DNA of 64,000 nucleotides from Gigaspora rosea (GCA_003550325.1 QKWP01001109.1:1-64000), one strand, 5' to 3'; numbered from the stretch's first letter, positions 34,834 through 47,308 are shown. Notes: generated by a model from the letters alone, not told the origin. Numbers and translations: made by a program.

Positions 34834-36975
34834 TTTTCTATTTATTTTTATCTTATAATCCAACATTATGTTCAGAGAACGAAGAACCATTTTTATATAA
34901 ACGTTCTCCTGATTATCTTAATAAACGATTTTTCGAATGGAAACCAGCAAAGAGTGCTTTTACTCTTGACGTTGAAACTATAAACTATTCCGATAATTAT
35001 ACATTAAAACAATTATATTTACTTTCTAGACATGGTACATTTATAATTATTTTCTAATGTAAACAAAAATTTGAAAAATGTAAAATAATATTTTGTGACA
35101 TTTTATTTATTAGGATCGAGAAAACCAGCTATACAACAAGTTCAATCTCTTGATAAACTTGATAAAGCATTTGAAAACGCTCCTGTAGCAAAAGAATGGG
35201 TAATATATATATATATAATATTATTATCTTTTAATATCAAACATTCCTTTTTTATTTATTTATTTGTTTATTTATTTAAAAAAAATTATAATAATTTTTA
35301 GGGTAAAAATCCCTTCACCGTTGAGAACAATTTTCGATTGGGTAAACGAGGTAAAATTGAACCTTATTACAATGGTTTACAATCTCTTAAAAGATATGAA
35401 AAATTTTGGAAAAATGTCAAATATGATGCTGATGTTGTAAAATTTCAAACTGCTGATCGTTTCTGGTATAATAGTTTTTTTTTTTTTTATATATATACTC
35501 TAATAGTACTTTTGTTTAACATGTTACACCTGATTGAAAGCATTAAGTATTGAACTGAGATTGACTGAAACTGAGATTTAAAACCTAATTTAATCTAAAA
35601 ACTTAAAAAAACTTTTTTTTAAATTAGGATTATAGATTTAAATATAGCATCAAATCTCAGTCTCAGCTTTATTCAGTATTAATGGTCACATGTATTAATT
35701 TTAAGCAGGTGTAACTTAAAGTGTTTGAAGTTGCAACTTCAACCACGATATACTATATTTATTCCTATTACAATATATTATTATATAAAAGGATCAGTCA
35801 ATCAGCAATATCATATTCAGAAGGACTACTTGACGGAACTGGCACTGTAGGCATGTGTAAAAATGAACCAGTATATATTTGGTCTTTTCGATGGGTAAAT
35901 ATTATCAGTATATATATCAATAGTTTTTTTTTAATTATTAATTTTTACTCATATTATTTATATTATTTATATTATTTATATTATTTATATTATTTATATT
36001 ATTTATATTATTTATATTATTTATATTATTTATATTATTTATATTATTTATATTATTTATATTATTTATATTATTTATATTATTTATATTATTTATATTA
36101 TTTATATTATTTAAATAATTTAGAATCATGATTATTTTTTAGAAATGTTTACAAATTGTCTACGTTGGAATGAGACAGTTTTAAATAATTTTACAGAATA
36201 TATAGAACAAACTTACACTTATGGTAACAAAACTTTAGCACCAATAGCAGAAAAACTGACCAAAAAATATAATATCAATCCACCACTTGATCCACAATTA
36301 GTACCATATATTTATACTTATTGTGATTTCTTGGTCCTTCATTATAATCGAGCTGATACTTGGTGTGCATTACTAAGTGATGATGAACTTATATTAGCAC
36401 GATATTATTGGGCTACGAGAAATTATTATCAATATTCTTATGGGCACATCCTCTTAATGAAAAAAATGGGTTGTGCCTATCTTACACAATTCGTAAATAG
36501 TGTTAATGATTATTTAAATGGAAATTCTCGAATGGTAGCTGATTTGAAATTTGCTCATGGATTTACTGAGAGTCTGGTACTTACAACATTGGTATGTGAA
36601 ATAATATATATATATATATTTAAACATTTCAGTATTACGGAATTATAGCATTACATATTTATTTTTTTTATTAATTTCTAATTTATTTGATAATAGGGTG
36701 TATATAAAAACAAATATCCATCTACAGCAGATTTAACTCTTGAACAAATCAAAAGTTTAAAATATACAGAACCAAAAGTTACATATTGGTCTTCTACTAT
36801 GTATTTTGAAATTTATACTAGTCCAAGCAATGATGCATTAATACGACTTGTAGTTAATTTTGAACCATATGTAATTCCGGGTTGTGATGGTGAATATTGT
36901 GAATGGTCTAAATTTAAGAGTATTCTTGGTGATAAGATTAATTGTGATTTTGAAAAGATGTGTGCTTATCCTTAA
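34834..36975 (+). CDS. Multiple inositol polyphosphate phosphatase-like (histidine acid phosphatase)
   Basis: Clade-2 histidine phosphatase that removes phosphate from inositol phosphates, usually secreted or ER-resident. Exons: 34834-35034, 35114-35199, 35302-35465, 35792-35894, 36124-36591, 36697-36975 (stop TAA); all phases join. The catalytic RHGSRKP (RHGxRxP) spans the first junction. FWISQSAISYSEGLLDG matches the second conserved region, and LKFAHGFTESLVL stands where MINPP proteins have the HAE proton-donor motif (here HGFTE, an unusual spacing). The C-terminal IPGCDGEYCEWSKFK matches the family end. The N-terminus is incomplete: exon 1 opens at an acceptor (tttag, 34831-34833) with FYLFLS, probably the rest of a signal peptide, and the ATG exon was not found. 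Intron 4 holds a 9-bp microsatellite. Confidence 0.85.
35953..36112. repeat. 9-bp microsatellite (ttatttata)n in intron 4
   Basis: About 17 near-perfect copies of ttatttata within the fourth intron of the phosphatase gene. Length variation here would alter intron size only. The array is open in both strands as Tyr-Tyr-Leu or Asn-Asn-Ile but is not expected to be translated. Confidence 0.92.
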
Positions 36976-37198
36976 TGTTTTATCGTATAGTTGAGTATGC
37001 TAAATTCTTAATAAATATATATGTGTAATAAATTTGTTATTCATGATTAATTGGTATCTGATAAAGTCACTGTTTTTTATTTTGTAAAAATGAATGTTTG
37101 CACTAATTAAGATAAATAAAGTATTAATTAATAAAAATGTATAGACAATAAAGATTTAAGATTTAAAAATTTTAATTCTTTTGTTGTTAAAAAAAAAA

Positions 37199-37395
37199 TA
37201 TAAGAATGTATTGCTTAAAAAATGGTAACGAGTGTGAAGAATAATCTGTAGAATGAATTTCACAACAGTCACGTATATCAAAATTTTCATTATATTATAA
37301 GCTATTGTATCAATTACGGGTCAAATTTTTCAAGAGTTACTAATTCACATGGACTTAAAAGAAGTTCAAGAATAAGGATAAATAAATAACTGTAT
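37199..37395 (-). pseudogene. Degenerate copy of the membrane-protein C-terminus
   Basis: Parallel to 37549-37760 in the same orientation: aagaatgt(a/g)tt(g/a)ctt, gtagaatgaatttcacaac, tatcaaa, ttttcaagag/attattaatt, cttaaa, caagaataaggataaa. A second, more eroded tandem copy of the same 3' coding region. Confidence 0.6.
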
Positions 37396-37443
37396 TGTAT
37401 TTATAGCATAACAAATGTCCAAAAAATATACAGTACTTAATAT

Positions 37444-37549
37444 ACACCCATTTCTTGATTCACATTTATTACCACATATCTACATTTGTTGTGACTTCTT
37501 GATTCTTCATTTTAATCGACCTGATACTTGGTATCTTTGGGTTTAGAAA
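37444..37549 (+). pseudogene. Relic of a second inositol phosphatase copy
   Basis: One frame reads LDSHLLPHIYICCDFLILHF then NRPDTW, closely parallel to LDPQLVPYIYTYCDFLVLHY NRADTW in exon 5 of the phosphatase gene at 34834-36975. Only this fragment of about 100 bp is recognisable; a stop follows. A partial duplication, then decay. Confidence 0.8.
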
Positions 37550-38330
37550 AACATAAGAATGTGTTACTTCAATAAAAGTAAACAAATGTGGAGAACCTTC
37601 TGTAGGATGAATTCCACAACAATTACGGATATCAAATCTATTATGATGTTCATAAACTATTCTATCAAATTCCAGGTCTAAATTTTTCAAGAATTATTAA
37701 TTCTGATTGACTTAAAGGACGATTAAGTGAAGTTTCAAGAATAAGGATAAACAAAATGACGGTATTGACAATAAAAGTAAATATCAGAAGTAGCTTGAGA
37801 TATAATTGAAAGAATAAAGTTGAATAAAATTCTTGGAAAATAATATGAAAAAATCATATAAAGTACCATTACTGCATTTGATCTAATTTCATATAATTCT
37901 GAAAACATAGCTTTTAAAACAAAATATTCAGAAATATATATGAGAGCATATATAACTAAAGAAAAAAGTTGATGTCTAGTACGAAAAAAATATAGAAACA
38001 GTTACTAGAATAATAAAACCAGTAAGAATAGCAGCTGCCCAAGAATTTTTTACTAAAGTTTGAAGTAAGAGTAAAAGTAAGATTTGAAGTATAAAGTAGG
38101 TTATAAAAAAAACTCTGCAATTGATTTCGAAAGTATACAAAATGTAATTATAAGCAAACCATAAATAATTAAGTCAATAAAAGTAGAAATGAATTTGAAT
38201 AAACTTATAATTATTCCAATGAATGGAGGAGTTACTACAAGAATAAAAAATTTCATAAAAGTGTCTTTAGAATGAAACGGGCTAGCTAAGGGATACATAT
38301 AAAAAAAACAATTTAATATGTTCATTAATA
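37549..38330 (-). pseudogene. Multi-pass membrane protein, unknown, frame-broken
   Basis: The upstream frame (38101-38325) starts MNILNCFFYMYPLASPF and has two or three hydrophobic helices (FFILVVTPPFIGIIISLF, LIIYGLLIITFCIL). Downstream frames continue with AAILTGFIILVTVSIFF, LFSLVIYALIYISEYF and VMVLYMIFSYYFPRILF, then the hydrophilic C-terminal piece EFDRIVYEHHNRFDIRNC (37469-37690). At least two frame changes separate the parts. I do not recognise the family; small fungal multi-span proteins are common. It may have unrecognised introns, but the frameshift in ttttttcg near 37990 argues for a pseudogene. Confidence 0.5.
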
Positions 38331-38699
38331 AAGAATTTGGAGTTATATAAGATGTTAAATTGTATAATATGCTATATATTCTATTGATAAATAATAAAAA
38401 AAAAAAGCAATTACATATCAGATATATATATATATCACTTAACAGTTAATGTTTTTTGGAATGCTAAACGTGCTAAACGCTAGGTCACTATTTAAAATTA
38501 TTATAAGTTATATAATAGTATAAATGGCGTTCATTCAAGGTAACCAAAAAGATATTTGTCATTCTAACTTTTTTAATCTGTTTTGGAAATATCAATAATA
38601 CAAGAACATTTGTAAACGTGACTAAAATGGTGGGGGCACTTGTCGAAGCACTAAAAAAGAAAATAATAAAAGATAAATGCATTCTATTTCTAACCATAT

Positions 38700-39554
38700 T
38701 TAGCGCGCAATAATAGTTTTCTTACAGCATATCGACCGATTTGGTTTGACCCCAAAATTTGCCAATCATGATTGAGAATTATTTGTCGTTAATATTTATT
38801 ACAAGGTGAGTTTTTTTGAGTTTTTACAAAAAGAGTCTTTTAAACTTTGAAACCATAATTAAGTGTATAGAATATTGCAATATCTACATGTTTAATTATT
38901 AACTAAATGTATGGTAATAAGACTGTTTTCCTGAAAATTATTTCAAATTCACCCTTACCCATTATACAACCAATCGTTCAATGGTAAACCAATAGTTCAC
39001 TACCTGAATATACTTAGTGTAGCTGCTTTTTTAGTGTTTATCTCATATAAAAGCCAAAAAGCTTTTTTTATTGAATGTTTCGTTTGTTATTCTTCACGTA
39101 ACTTAATGGCAAAAGTTCGTGTAACCGTTTATCGAAAAAAGGAACCCTAAAAATCAAATCGGTGGATATTATTCAAGAAAATAGCCATGATTAAAATATT
39201 CTATATTTCATTTCATATTAGATTTCAAATTATATTTATATTTGTTTGTTATATATAATTGATTCCTTTTTTTTCACATACAGCACCAAGATTTTAAACA
39301 TTTTGAATGTTAATTAACGAGAACAAAATTTTTTTCATTGGCTAATTTTGTGCAACGTTTGTAAAATGTTACAATGTGTCACGTTTGTGGCCTAATTTGT
39401 TGATAACCTGTTGATTGCTTGATAGCATATAATAAGCAGTCGAAACTTTAAAAAGCCTTCGTTTTACTATTTTATTTACAAAATTACTTTTTGTAAATTA
39501 GTAACTTTTATTAACAACTTTATTAACAACTTTTATTAACAACAACTTTAAATA
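38700..39554. other. Upstream region of the kinase/Sel1 gene, with MITE-like ends
   Basis: tatcgaccgatttggtttg (38738) and caaatcggtggatatt (about 39156) are inverted and may bound an element of about 430 bp. The 39440-39550 stretch before the ATG is AT-rich with aacaacttta repeats and would be the 5' leader of the downstream gene. Confidence 0.4.
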
Positions 39555-40650
39555 ATGTCAGGACCATTAGAACCAAATGCAACATTTTCAGAGGCAGCAT
39601 TCGCAACTTTTAAAACAGCAGCAGAAATTTTAGGAGCATATACACCTATAATTTCATCAATAGCAACTTAGTTAAAGAAATTGATCAAATATTTGAAAAT
39701 TCAGAATGTAATAAAAAAATTTGTTTATTAATGGGAGAAAGAGTTCAAACAACTGAATTTGCAATGAAAAAAATGATGAGAAGAAAAGATGAAAATGAAA
39801 AATTTTTTTTATCAAAATCTTATTATTTAGCTTTTTTAAGATTTGAAAATATTTTAAAAAGAATTAAAGATTATACTTTATTAGTTTCAAATCTTAAAGG
39901 TTATAGAACTTTAATTAGTGCTAAAAAAATTAAAGATCAATATATTCAATTAATTAACTAATGAATATGATGATTGTATGAAAGATTTACATTTTTCTAT
40001 CGCTATTGCTAATGAAGAAGAAAGAAAAGCTGAAGCTGAACAAGTTGAAGAATCTTTAAAAGAAATTGAAGATGTAAATTTATTTATTTTTTTTTATTAA
40101 AATGATTTATACTGTATATACGTAATTTACGTTACATATATTATATGTTATATGTTATATAAAATATTATGTAATTAATTTTTTTTTTAATGTTTCTTAT
40201 TTTGGTAGACTCTCGAAAAAATCGAAACTGATATTAAAGATAACAATAATAAAATGGATGCTACCTATCAAAAAATTGAAAATATTGATACTGTAGTTCA
40301 AGAAATTTTTAATATACTCGAAATGGCTAAAAGATCTAAAGAACAAACTAAAGCACCAGAAATTAAACCAAATGAATTATTTGATCCTCCTTATAGAAAA
40401 ATTACTGATAATCGTGGTTCACATCAACTTATTATTAAAAAAATTTATAAAGGTTTTGATGTTCATGTAAACCTATTAAAGATTTTGAAAATCGTCAAAC
40501 TGAATTATCAATTCTTGAAAAATTAAGTCTTTCACCAAATATTCTTCGTTTTTATGGTTTATCAAAATTAAATAATGTAACAATGGTTTTAGAATGGGCT
40601 GAACATAGAAGTTTAAAAGAACTTTATTGTTCTTATGATATAGCTTGGAC
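39555..40650 (+). pseudogene. 5' half of kinase-like/Sel1 gene with MLKL-like N-terminus
   Basis: ATG at 39555. The N-terminal ~190 residues are helical and charged (ILGAYTPIISSIAT, FLSKSYYLAFLRFENILKRI, then a Glu/Lys coiled region), like the four-helix bundle plus brace of MLKL-type proteins. Intron 40074-40208, then TLEKIETDIKDNNNK and the start of a kinase-like domain (LFDPPYRKITDNRG, LSPNILRFYGLSKL, TMVLEWAEHRSLKEL). Breaks: a 1-nt deletion near 39668 gives a stop, a 4-5 nt insertion lies near 39957, and a 1-nt deletion near 40463 falls exactly at the VAxK lysine. At 40651 the gene is interrupted by a hAT transposon; the coding sequence resumes at 48562 (DIAWTR ... KIQMIRDICRG). So it is a pseudogene with respect to a full-length protein. 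Confidence 0.85.
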
Positions 40651-41529
40651 TAGAGCTTACGGATCTTTATTCGAATAATATTCGAATAACTTAGGGTTAG
40701 CAAATATCTAGTCGAATATTCGCCGAATGACTAATATTCGACGAATATTCGAATAATCAAATAATTATAATTATTCGAATACATATAATTATTCGAATAA
40801 TTATATATATTCGAATAATTATAATTATTCGAATATATATAGTTATTCGAATAATTAATATATGATTTATCCAACAATAAATTTAAAATTGCGCATTGTA
40901 TACCGGCCGCACGGCTTTTTTTTTTTATAGTAAAAAATTTTTTTTTATATTAGTCTTTTTTTATCATTAAAAATGGATTTAAAAAGACTAATTAAAGCTT
41001 ATTGTGGATGTTAATTCTCTATTAATATTAATCACATTTTTTCAAATCACGATAGTAATATGATATATTAAACACCATTATTTGAATGATCGATTTATTT
41101 AATCAATTGCTACATTTAGAATGTTAAATAACTTGCAATTAACCCTCACTTTGCTTCGGGTATATAAAATAATATAAATTTATATTTTAAATTATTTATA
41201 CCAATTTAATTAAACCTATATTTTAGAAAAGCTATATTATGTTATATTGCATCCAGCTATGTTGTGACCCGGATTTGAATTGTCCCGATTCAAATTCAGG
41301 ACTATCCCGAATGAGAATTTTGTGGTTTTGGCCAAAATTATGCTAACGCTAACTAAAATTCAAATTACTTATTCTAAGTGCCAACTCTAACTCTAAAGTT
41401 TCAATTCTGTCAAAATAATCTGCAAACGTCTCATCCGGGGCAGCCTGATTCTGAATTGGGACGATTCCATTCTGTGTACGTATGAACGTATAAATATACT
41501 ATATCAGATATATTAATTTAAATCCTGTA

Positions 41530-43480
41530 GATTCGCAGAGATGGGTAACGCTGATGGAAAATTTAATATTAGAAATTGTTAGTGAATTAGAGTTGAACTT
41601 AAATCATTGATTCAAATTGTTAATGGAATTGGTAAATCATTCATTCATTCAAATTGTTAATGGAATTGAATTTGAACTTAAATCATTCATTATAATCAAA
41701 AGTCGGCAGAGATAGAGTGTGCTATAAACATAGAATTTGGTTGAAAAAGACGAAAATAAGACATCATTTATTAACAGAAATCTGTAGATATGGTGGTTAG
41801 AAATTGTTACCGGAATGGAATTTGGATTGAAAAGGATGAACATATGGCATTCATTTCTGTCAAAAATCCGCGGAGATGAGTGACGCTGATGGAACATTCC
41901 GGGTTTGATATTGTTATCAAAATCGAATTGAAGTTGAAAAGGATGAACACAAGTCATTCATTCATTATCAAAAATCGACAGAGATGGAGTGGGTTATCAA
42001 CATGGAATTCGGGCTGAAAAGGACGAATATAGGGCATTATTTATTAACAGAAATTTGCAGAGATGGTAACATTGATTGTTGGAAATTGTTACGAAATGGA
42101 ATTGGAATTGAAAAAGATGATTATGTGACATTCATTTACTGTTAAAAATCTGCTGAGATAGGTAATGCTGATGGAACATTTAATGTTAACTTAATGGAAT
42201 TGAAGTTGAAAATGATGGACATAAGGCATCGTTTATTAATAGAAATCCGCGGAGATGGGTAACACTGATTGTCAGAAATTGTTACCGGAATGGAACTTGG
42301 AGTTGAAAAGGATGAACATATGGCACTCATTTCCTGTCAAAAATCTACCGGGATGATGAACATTTAATGTTGAAAACTGTTAATGGATTGGAGTTGAAAG
42401 GATGGACATAAGATATTCATTCGTTATCAAAAATCAGCAGAGATGGAGTGTGCTAACGTCATAGAATTTGGGTTAGAATTCCGTAGGGATGTGTAGCGCT
42501 AATTGGAGTTGAAAAAGATGAACATGTGGTATTCATTTCTTGTCAAAAATCTGCTGAAACGGGTGACGTCGATGGAATACTTAATGTTTGAAATTGTTAA
42601 TGGGATTGGAGTTGAAAAGGATGAACGTAAGGTTTTCATTATCATCAAAAACCTGGAGCTAGTGGAATAAATAGAGTTGGATATTGTTTTCATTTATTAT
42701 CAAAAATCTGCATAGATGGAGAACGCTAGTAGAACATTATGGAGTTGGAGTTGAAAAGGATAAACATAAGGCTTTCATTTGCTATCAAAAATTTTCAGAA
42801 ATAAGGAACGCTAGTGGAATAAATAGTGTTGGATACTGTTATTGTCATGGGATTGGAATCGAAAAGGACAAACATAAGGCTTTCATTTATTATCAAAAAC
42901 CAGCAGAGACGTGAGACATTATAGAATATAGGAGTTGGGATTTCTTAACGAAATCGTTAAAGAAATGTGTAATCTGTATCAATTCTAGACACATTAGAAC
43001 AATTTTCGGTAAATAAGAAACAATCAAAACAATTATTAACTACCTTTAACCTAACGTAGACGCCCACTCTAATCCTGTATCTGACGCAAATTTTAATCTG
43101 ATGCAAGACATTCTCCATTTTTGCTTACATGATAAAGTCGATCCTATGATTCAAATAATTCATGCGTTATGGTATTATCATCGAATATCAGCAGTAATTG
43201 GAATGCAGGGCCACGTAAAAATTTGGATATTATTTATATGATTTACAAATTTCTATAAATAATATCCAAATTTTTACGTGGCCCTGTTGGAATGTTAGTG
43301 GAATATTTGCGCTTGTTATTTTTTATCTTAATGGAACTGGAGTTGAAGGACAAGCATAAGACTTTCATTCATTTATTATCAAAGATTTAACAGAAATGGG
43401 ATATGCTAGTAGAACGAACAACATTGATACTGGCTATCAACATGGAAAAGGGCGAACATAAGGCTTTCATTTATTATCAA
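41530..43480 (+). pseudogene. Decayed Sel1-repeat gene inside the hAT element
   Basis: About 18-20 degenerate units of about 108 bp. The clearest (42684-42914) read GVGVEKDKHKAFICYQK and GIGIEKDKHKAFIYYQK with NASGINSVGYCYCHG between, the Sel1 (SLR) consensus. Frames change repeatedly and stops are frequent. Sel1 repeats are alpha-solenoid scaffolds, and this family is greatly expanded in Rhizophagus-type genomes. It is bounded by the hAT ends, so it was either captured by the transposon or inserted into it. Confidence 0.8.
43206..43286. mobile_element. 81-bp hAT MITE (cagggccacgtaaaa)
   Basis: A perfect-looking palindrome: cagggccacgtaaaaatttg ... caaatttttacgtggccctg. It is flanked on both sides by the 8-mer ttggaatg (43198-43205 and 43287-43294). 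CAGGG ends and an 8-bp duplication identify a hAT non-autonomous element. It sits inside the Sel1 relic, and the arms show almost no divergence, so it is recent relative to its surroundings. Confidence 0.92.
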
Positions 43481-43569
43481 AATCTGCGGAGATGGGGAAA
43501 CCGGTGAACAGATAATGTTGGGTATTGTTATCTTTATAGAATTGGAGTTGAGGAGGATATGGGAAATTC

Positions 43570-44750
43570 CAATGGCTTCACTTTAGTTTTTTTAAAATAA
43601 AACGCGTTAGTATGATATATATATATAATAGTATAGTGATATCGGTTTGTATTTTAACATTAAAGATTACTAATAATAACACTATTGACATAGGTAGGTG
43701 TACGCTCGGCGCGCGATTGAAAATATGTACAAGCTAGTAACTATAATTGCGCCGAGTATCACCATCATCAGAATATTTCGTGACGCGTGCCATCAGTCGG
43801 TGGTTTCCCACACTGCATAAAGCAGGCCGTTTTGACATCAAGTTTTAAAGATACAACAAAATGACAGGACTCCACCTGGGTGGCAGGTTGGTTGCGAGCT
43901 TGCTTATTGCAATCTCAATAAAATCATTTAATATCTGACTCTATCAGTCAGATGCATCCCAATTTAAGATATATCACATACGTGCAATGATTTTCGGAAA
44001 GGTAATACAATCTAATAGTTGATTATTCTGTCACACGATTATTGGACGGTGAATTTTTATTGGCTATTATATTAAAAAAAAAAAAAATTTCCAAACCTGA
44101 CTTTGGTGACCCAGCCGGGATATGAAAACCAATTATATAATTTTGTATGGCCTAATTGCATCTATACTATTTATTTTTAAGAAATAATTTATCGCTATTT
44201 ACAAATTTATAGATCATTGCACATCTGTCATCGCGAGAAAATTTGTTATCCCGTAACAGGTAAAGGCCGATTAAATCATCATTATGTCAGCTCCCGGTCA
44301 ACGCCGATATTACTTCATTTCCTTTTTATTTTTAACAATATTATTTCATCATTCTTCCCATTACTACTTTCTTTGTAAATATTACATAACTCTCGTCTTC
44401 CTCTTACGTTATATATGTATTGGGTATTTGTTATAGAAAGTATATAGAGTATCGCTCCTAAGAATGTAATGGTTACGGTTAGTTCTAATAGTTTTAATAA
44501 TAAGTATTAATAAAGATAATAATCAACTACTCTCCTGATATAAACTTGGCATAAATCTCTTCCTCTAGCCGTGATACCCATATAATCGCTTGAACAATCG
44601 CCTGATTGTTATCTGGTTCACGATTTTTATATAAATTTGATAAAGCGCAGAAAATCGCAGAAAATTTATTTAAATTGATTCTTATCCTTACACAATGTAT
44701 GCTAAAATCTTTTAACTAGCTTCATTATTACATTAATTCTATAATAATAA
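43570..44750. other. Unassigned region; possible LTR-retroelement remnant
   Basis: Higher GC than its surroundings. It contains a small foldback (43700-43764, gctcggcgcg / gcgccgag) and tttggtgacccagccgggat near 44091, which looks like a tRNA primer-binding site following an LTR end. No paired LTR could be delimited, so this is a guess. No ORF. Confidence 0.25.
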
Positions 44751-47299
44751 TCAGTTTTCTTTATTAAAAACATCGAACAGTTTCATATTTCTTTTCAGAA
44801 ATAGCATAGATGCAAATAACTCAGGTTTTAAACAAGTACGACGAGCAGATAAATGGAGACCAGCGTCAGAAAACAACCTTTCGCTTGGTACGGATGTAGC
44901 AGGAATTGCTAAATACTTCATTGCCAATCTAGACAAAACTGGCAAAACATTAACATGACCTTTCCACCATTCTAGTACATTAAGATTCGGAGATACTTTT
45001 GGTAAAGCTAAGTATAGAGCAACTTAATCAGAAATACTACTTTCATCATCTGAATCTTCATATATTCCAAGCAAAGAATAATTAACTTGATTAGTACTTG
45101 AAGGTTCATTCGTGATCAATGATTCAGATGAGCTGACAAATAAATCATCATTTGATTCTTCAATAATAATAGCTTGCTCAATTCGATACAATTCGTTTAG
45201 TTTATCAATTGCCATATTACGTTGAGCTTCTGTTGCAAATTTAAGCTTTTTGTATCGAGGATCTAACAATGCTGAAAGTAAAGTAGTCTCTTTTGGACAA
45301 TCCCAATATTGACACATACTTAAGTAGATAGTAGCTTTGATCTTCTCTAAAACACCTATAGTAGAATTAGGTAAACTTATAGCACGACGGTTCTTGAATT
45401 GTGATCGTTGATTACTGGTTGTAACTTCATCATCAGTATCTTCATCTTGGCTTGCAACTTCATCTAATTCGTCATTTAATAAATTTGTGTAATATTCATC
45501 ATCTTCGTCTTCGGGTGGAGCTACAATTTTTTTAAGGTAGTGCATTGTATGACAGACCATATTAAGAGTAGCATATGTAACGCCTGATAACATTTTGGTT
45601 GCTTCATAAAAAGGAGCTAACAAAGCTAATACATCGGAAAGTAGGCTATAATAATCGATGCAATTTAGTTACTAAATATTATATGTAATTAAATTAAATG
45701 TATATTTGCAAATATTTTATTTATACAATTGTTTTATATACATAACAAATCCAGTCAACTCTCTCTATAACGAACTCTAAATTCTAAATAAAATCAAGTT
45801 CGCTATATAATGCTATATAACGTTTGATTGTTTTAAAAAAAAAATTTTTTTTATATCGAACTAATATTAAAATTAAAAATTTTTATTTTGTTATATCCGG
45901 TGTTCACTATAGAGAGGTTCGTTATATCACTGTTATATCCAGAGTCGACTATACATTTTTTTTTATAATTATTCTTTTTTTGTTAATTATAAAGTTTTTC
46001 AAATACTATAATATATAACTAAAAATTTACCTCCATTCTGAATTTGTCAAATTAATTCGTTCTAAATATTCAGCATCCTCTTTATCACTTTTTTCTGAAG
46101 AAATTTTTAAGACCGTACCAAGATAGATTATAGCGTTTTTTAGTTCAAGCAAACGTTTCCAGGCAAGATAGATAGAATTCAACCTTGTCTTAAAATCTAA
46201 AAGAACTTCATAAACTATTGAATAGTTTAATTTACATTGCGAGTCTTTAAGGTTTTCAGTTTGCTTAGGGCTACCATTAAAGTGTAAAATAAGATTAGTT
46301 ACAAGCTTTTTAAATGCTTTAGCTGCATTAAGACCTTTTGATACGCTGAGATGTAGAGTATGTGCTGAACATGGCACATGTGAAATTTCCATTAATCGAA
46401 TTGCTTTTACAATATTCGCTCCATTATTTGTAGTAGCGGCGAATAATTTTTGCTTTGGTTGAAACCGGTCTATAATTTGAGTTATAGTATTTTTAATATT
46501 TTCACCAGTATGCCTTCCTTGGATTTTTTCACAAGCTAATAATCCCTCTTTAAGTGTCCAATCTTTAGGATCTAACCATCCAGCCGTAATACCAATATAT
46601 GATTCATCATTACGTGACGACCATAAATCTGTGGTAATACAGACAGAATGAATATCTTGGTAAGTTGATCGGTTGATTGAGTAAATGCATCATTTATAAT
46701 AAGTCGTGCTTTATCATCACCAGGAAGTTTAAAAGCAGGAACTGCTACTTTCATAAATGTTTTAAACGATTCATTTCGCAAAAGATAGAATGGTTGACAA
46801 TCATCAATCATCCAAGTCATCATAGCAGTTTCAATTTCTAGCTGTCTTCTAGGAGAAATCTTTTCACGTGCAACTTTCATAAAAGCTTCAATATTTCCAT
46901 CCTCAATCTAAATTTATAATTAATTTTTTTATTATATAATAATTAAATATAGTCAAATTAAAAAAAAAAACTTACATAACCCGTTTGATTATCTTTCGTA
47001 ATCACATGTTCATTATATAAATGGTATATCATATTACTCGTAGTGCCATGAAATTTGTACTTCATGCTCTTTTCTTTTCTCCTACATATCTTGCATTCAG
47101 CATGAATTTTATCTTGCAAAACTTCGAAGTGATGCCATACATGACTTCCATTTTCACTGTTTGAACTCTCAGCATTAATGTGAGTTTCTTGCTCTTGATC
47201 GTTAGCATTGTTATCTTCTATATGCACACATTTTCGAGAATTATTGTCATTGCTTTTACCTTTGCTTTTGTCTTTGCTTTTATTACTTGTACGTGCCAT
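44751..47299 (-). pseudogene. hAT transposase with BED zinc finger
   Basis: Exon 1 (47299 down to about 46971, donor GTAAGT): basic Lys/Ser-rich N-terminus, then a BED finger (VWHHFEVLQDKIHAECKICR, C-x2-C, ending H-x4-H). Exon 2 starts near 46908: RRQLEIETAMMTWMIDDCQP, then TTDLWSSRNDES (catalytic Asp). NNGANIVKA stands where the family has DNGAN, so the second Asp is Asn here. VPCSAHTLHLSVSKG and a helical insertion follow, to EWR at about 46027. After a gap holding a MITE, 45623-45024 has LAPFYEATKMLSG, ALLDPRYKK and a Ser/Asp tail; a stop follows, then EWWKGHV and PATSVPSERLFSDAG (dimerisation region) to 44751. A frameshift near 46640, an in-frame TAA near 45024 and the D-to-N change make it inactive. 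Confidence 0.9.
45752..45951. mobile_element. Tigger/pogo-like MITE in the hAT transposase
   Basis: Left end cagtcaactctctctataac, right end gttatatccagagtcgacta, inverted to each other, with an internal second pair gttcgttatat / ctataacgaac. About 200 bp. Lies between two coding blocks of the transposase, probably within an intron. Confidence 0.65.
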
Positions 47300-47308
47300 T
47301 TTTTTTTT

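Noticed and set aside
35721-36131. Open frame ending in a long Tyr-Tyr-Leu repeat
   Set aside because: It is exon 4 of the phosphatase read into a 9-bp intronic microsatellite; a GTAAAT donor and a TTTAG acceptor remove it and restore the family alignment.
38488-38697. Small minus-strand open frame starting MVRNRMHLSF
   Set aside because: No homology, no intron or neighbour support, and AT-rich hydrophobic composition expected by chance.
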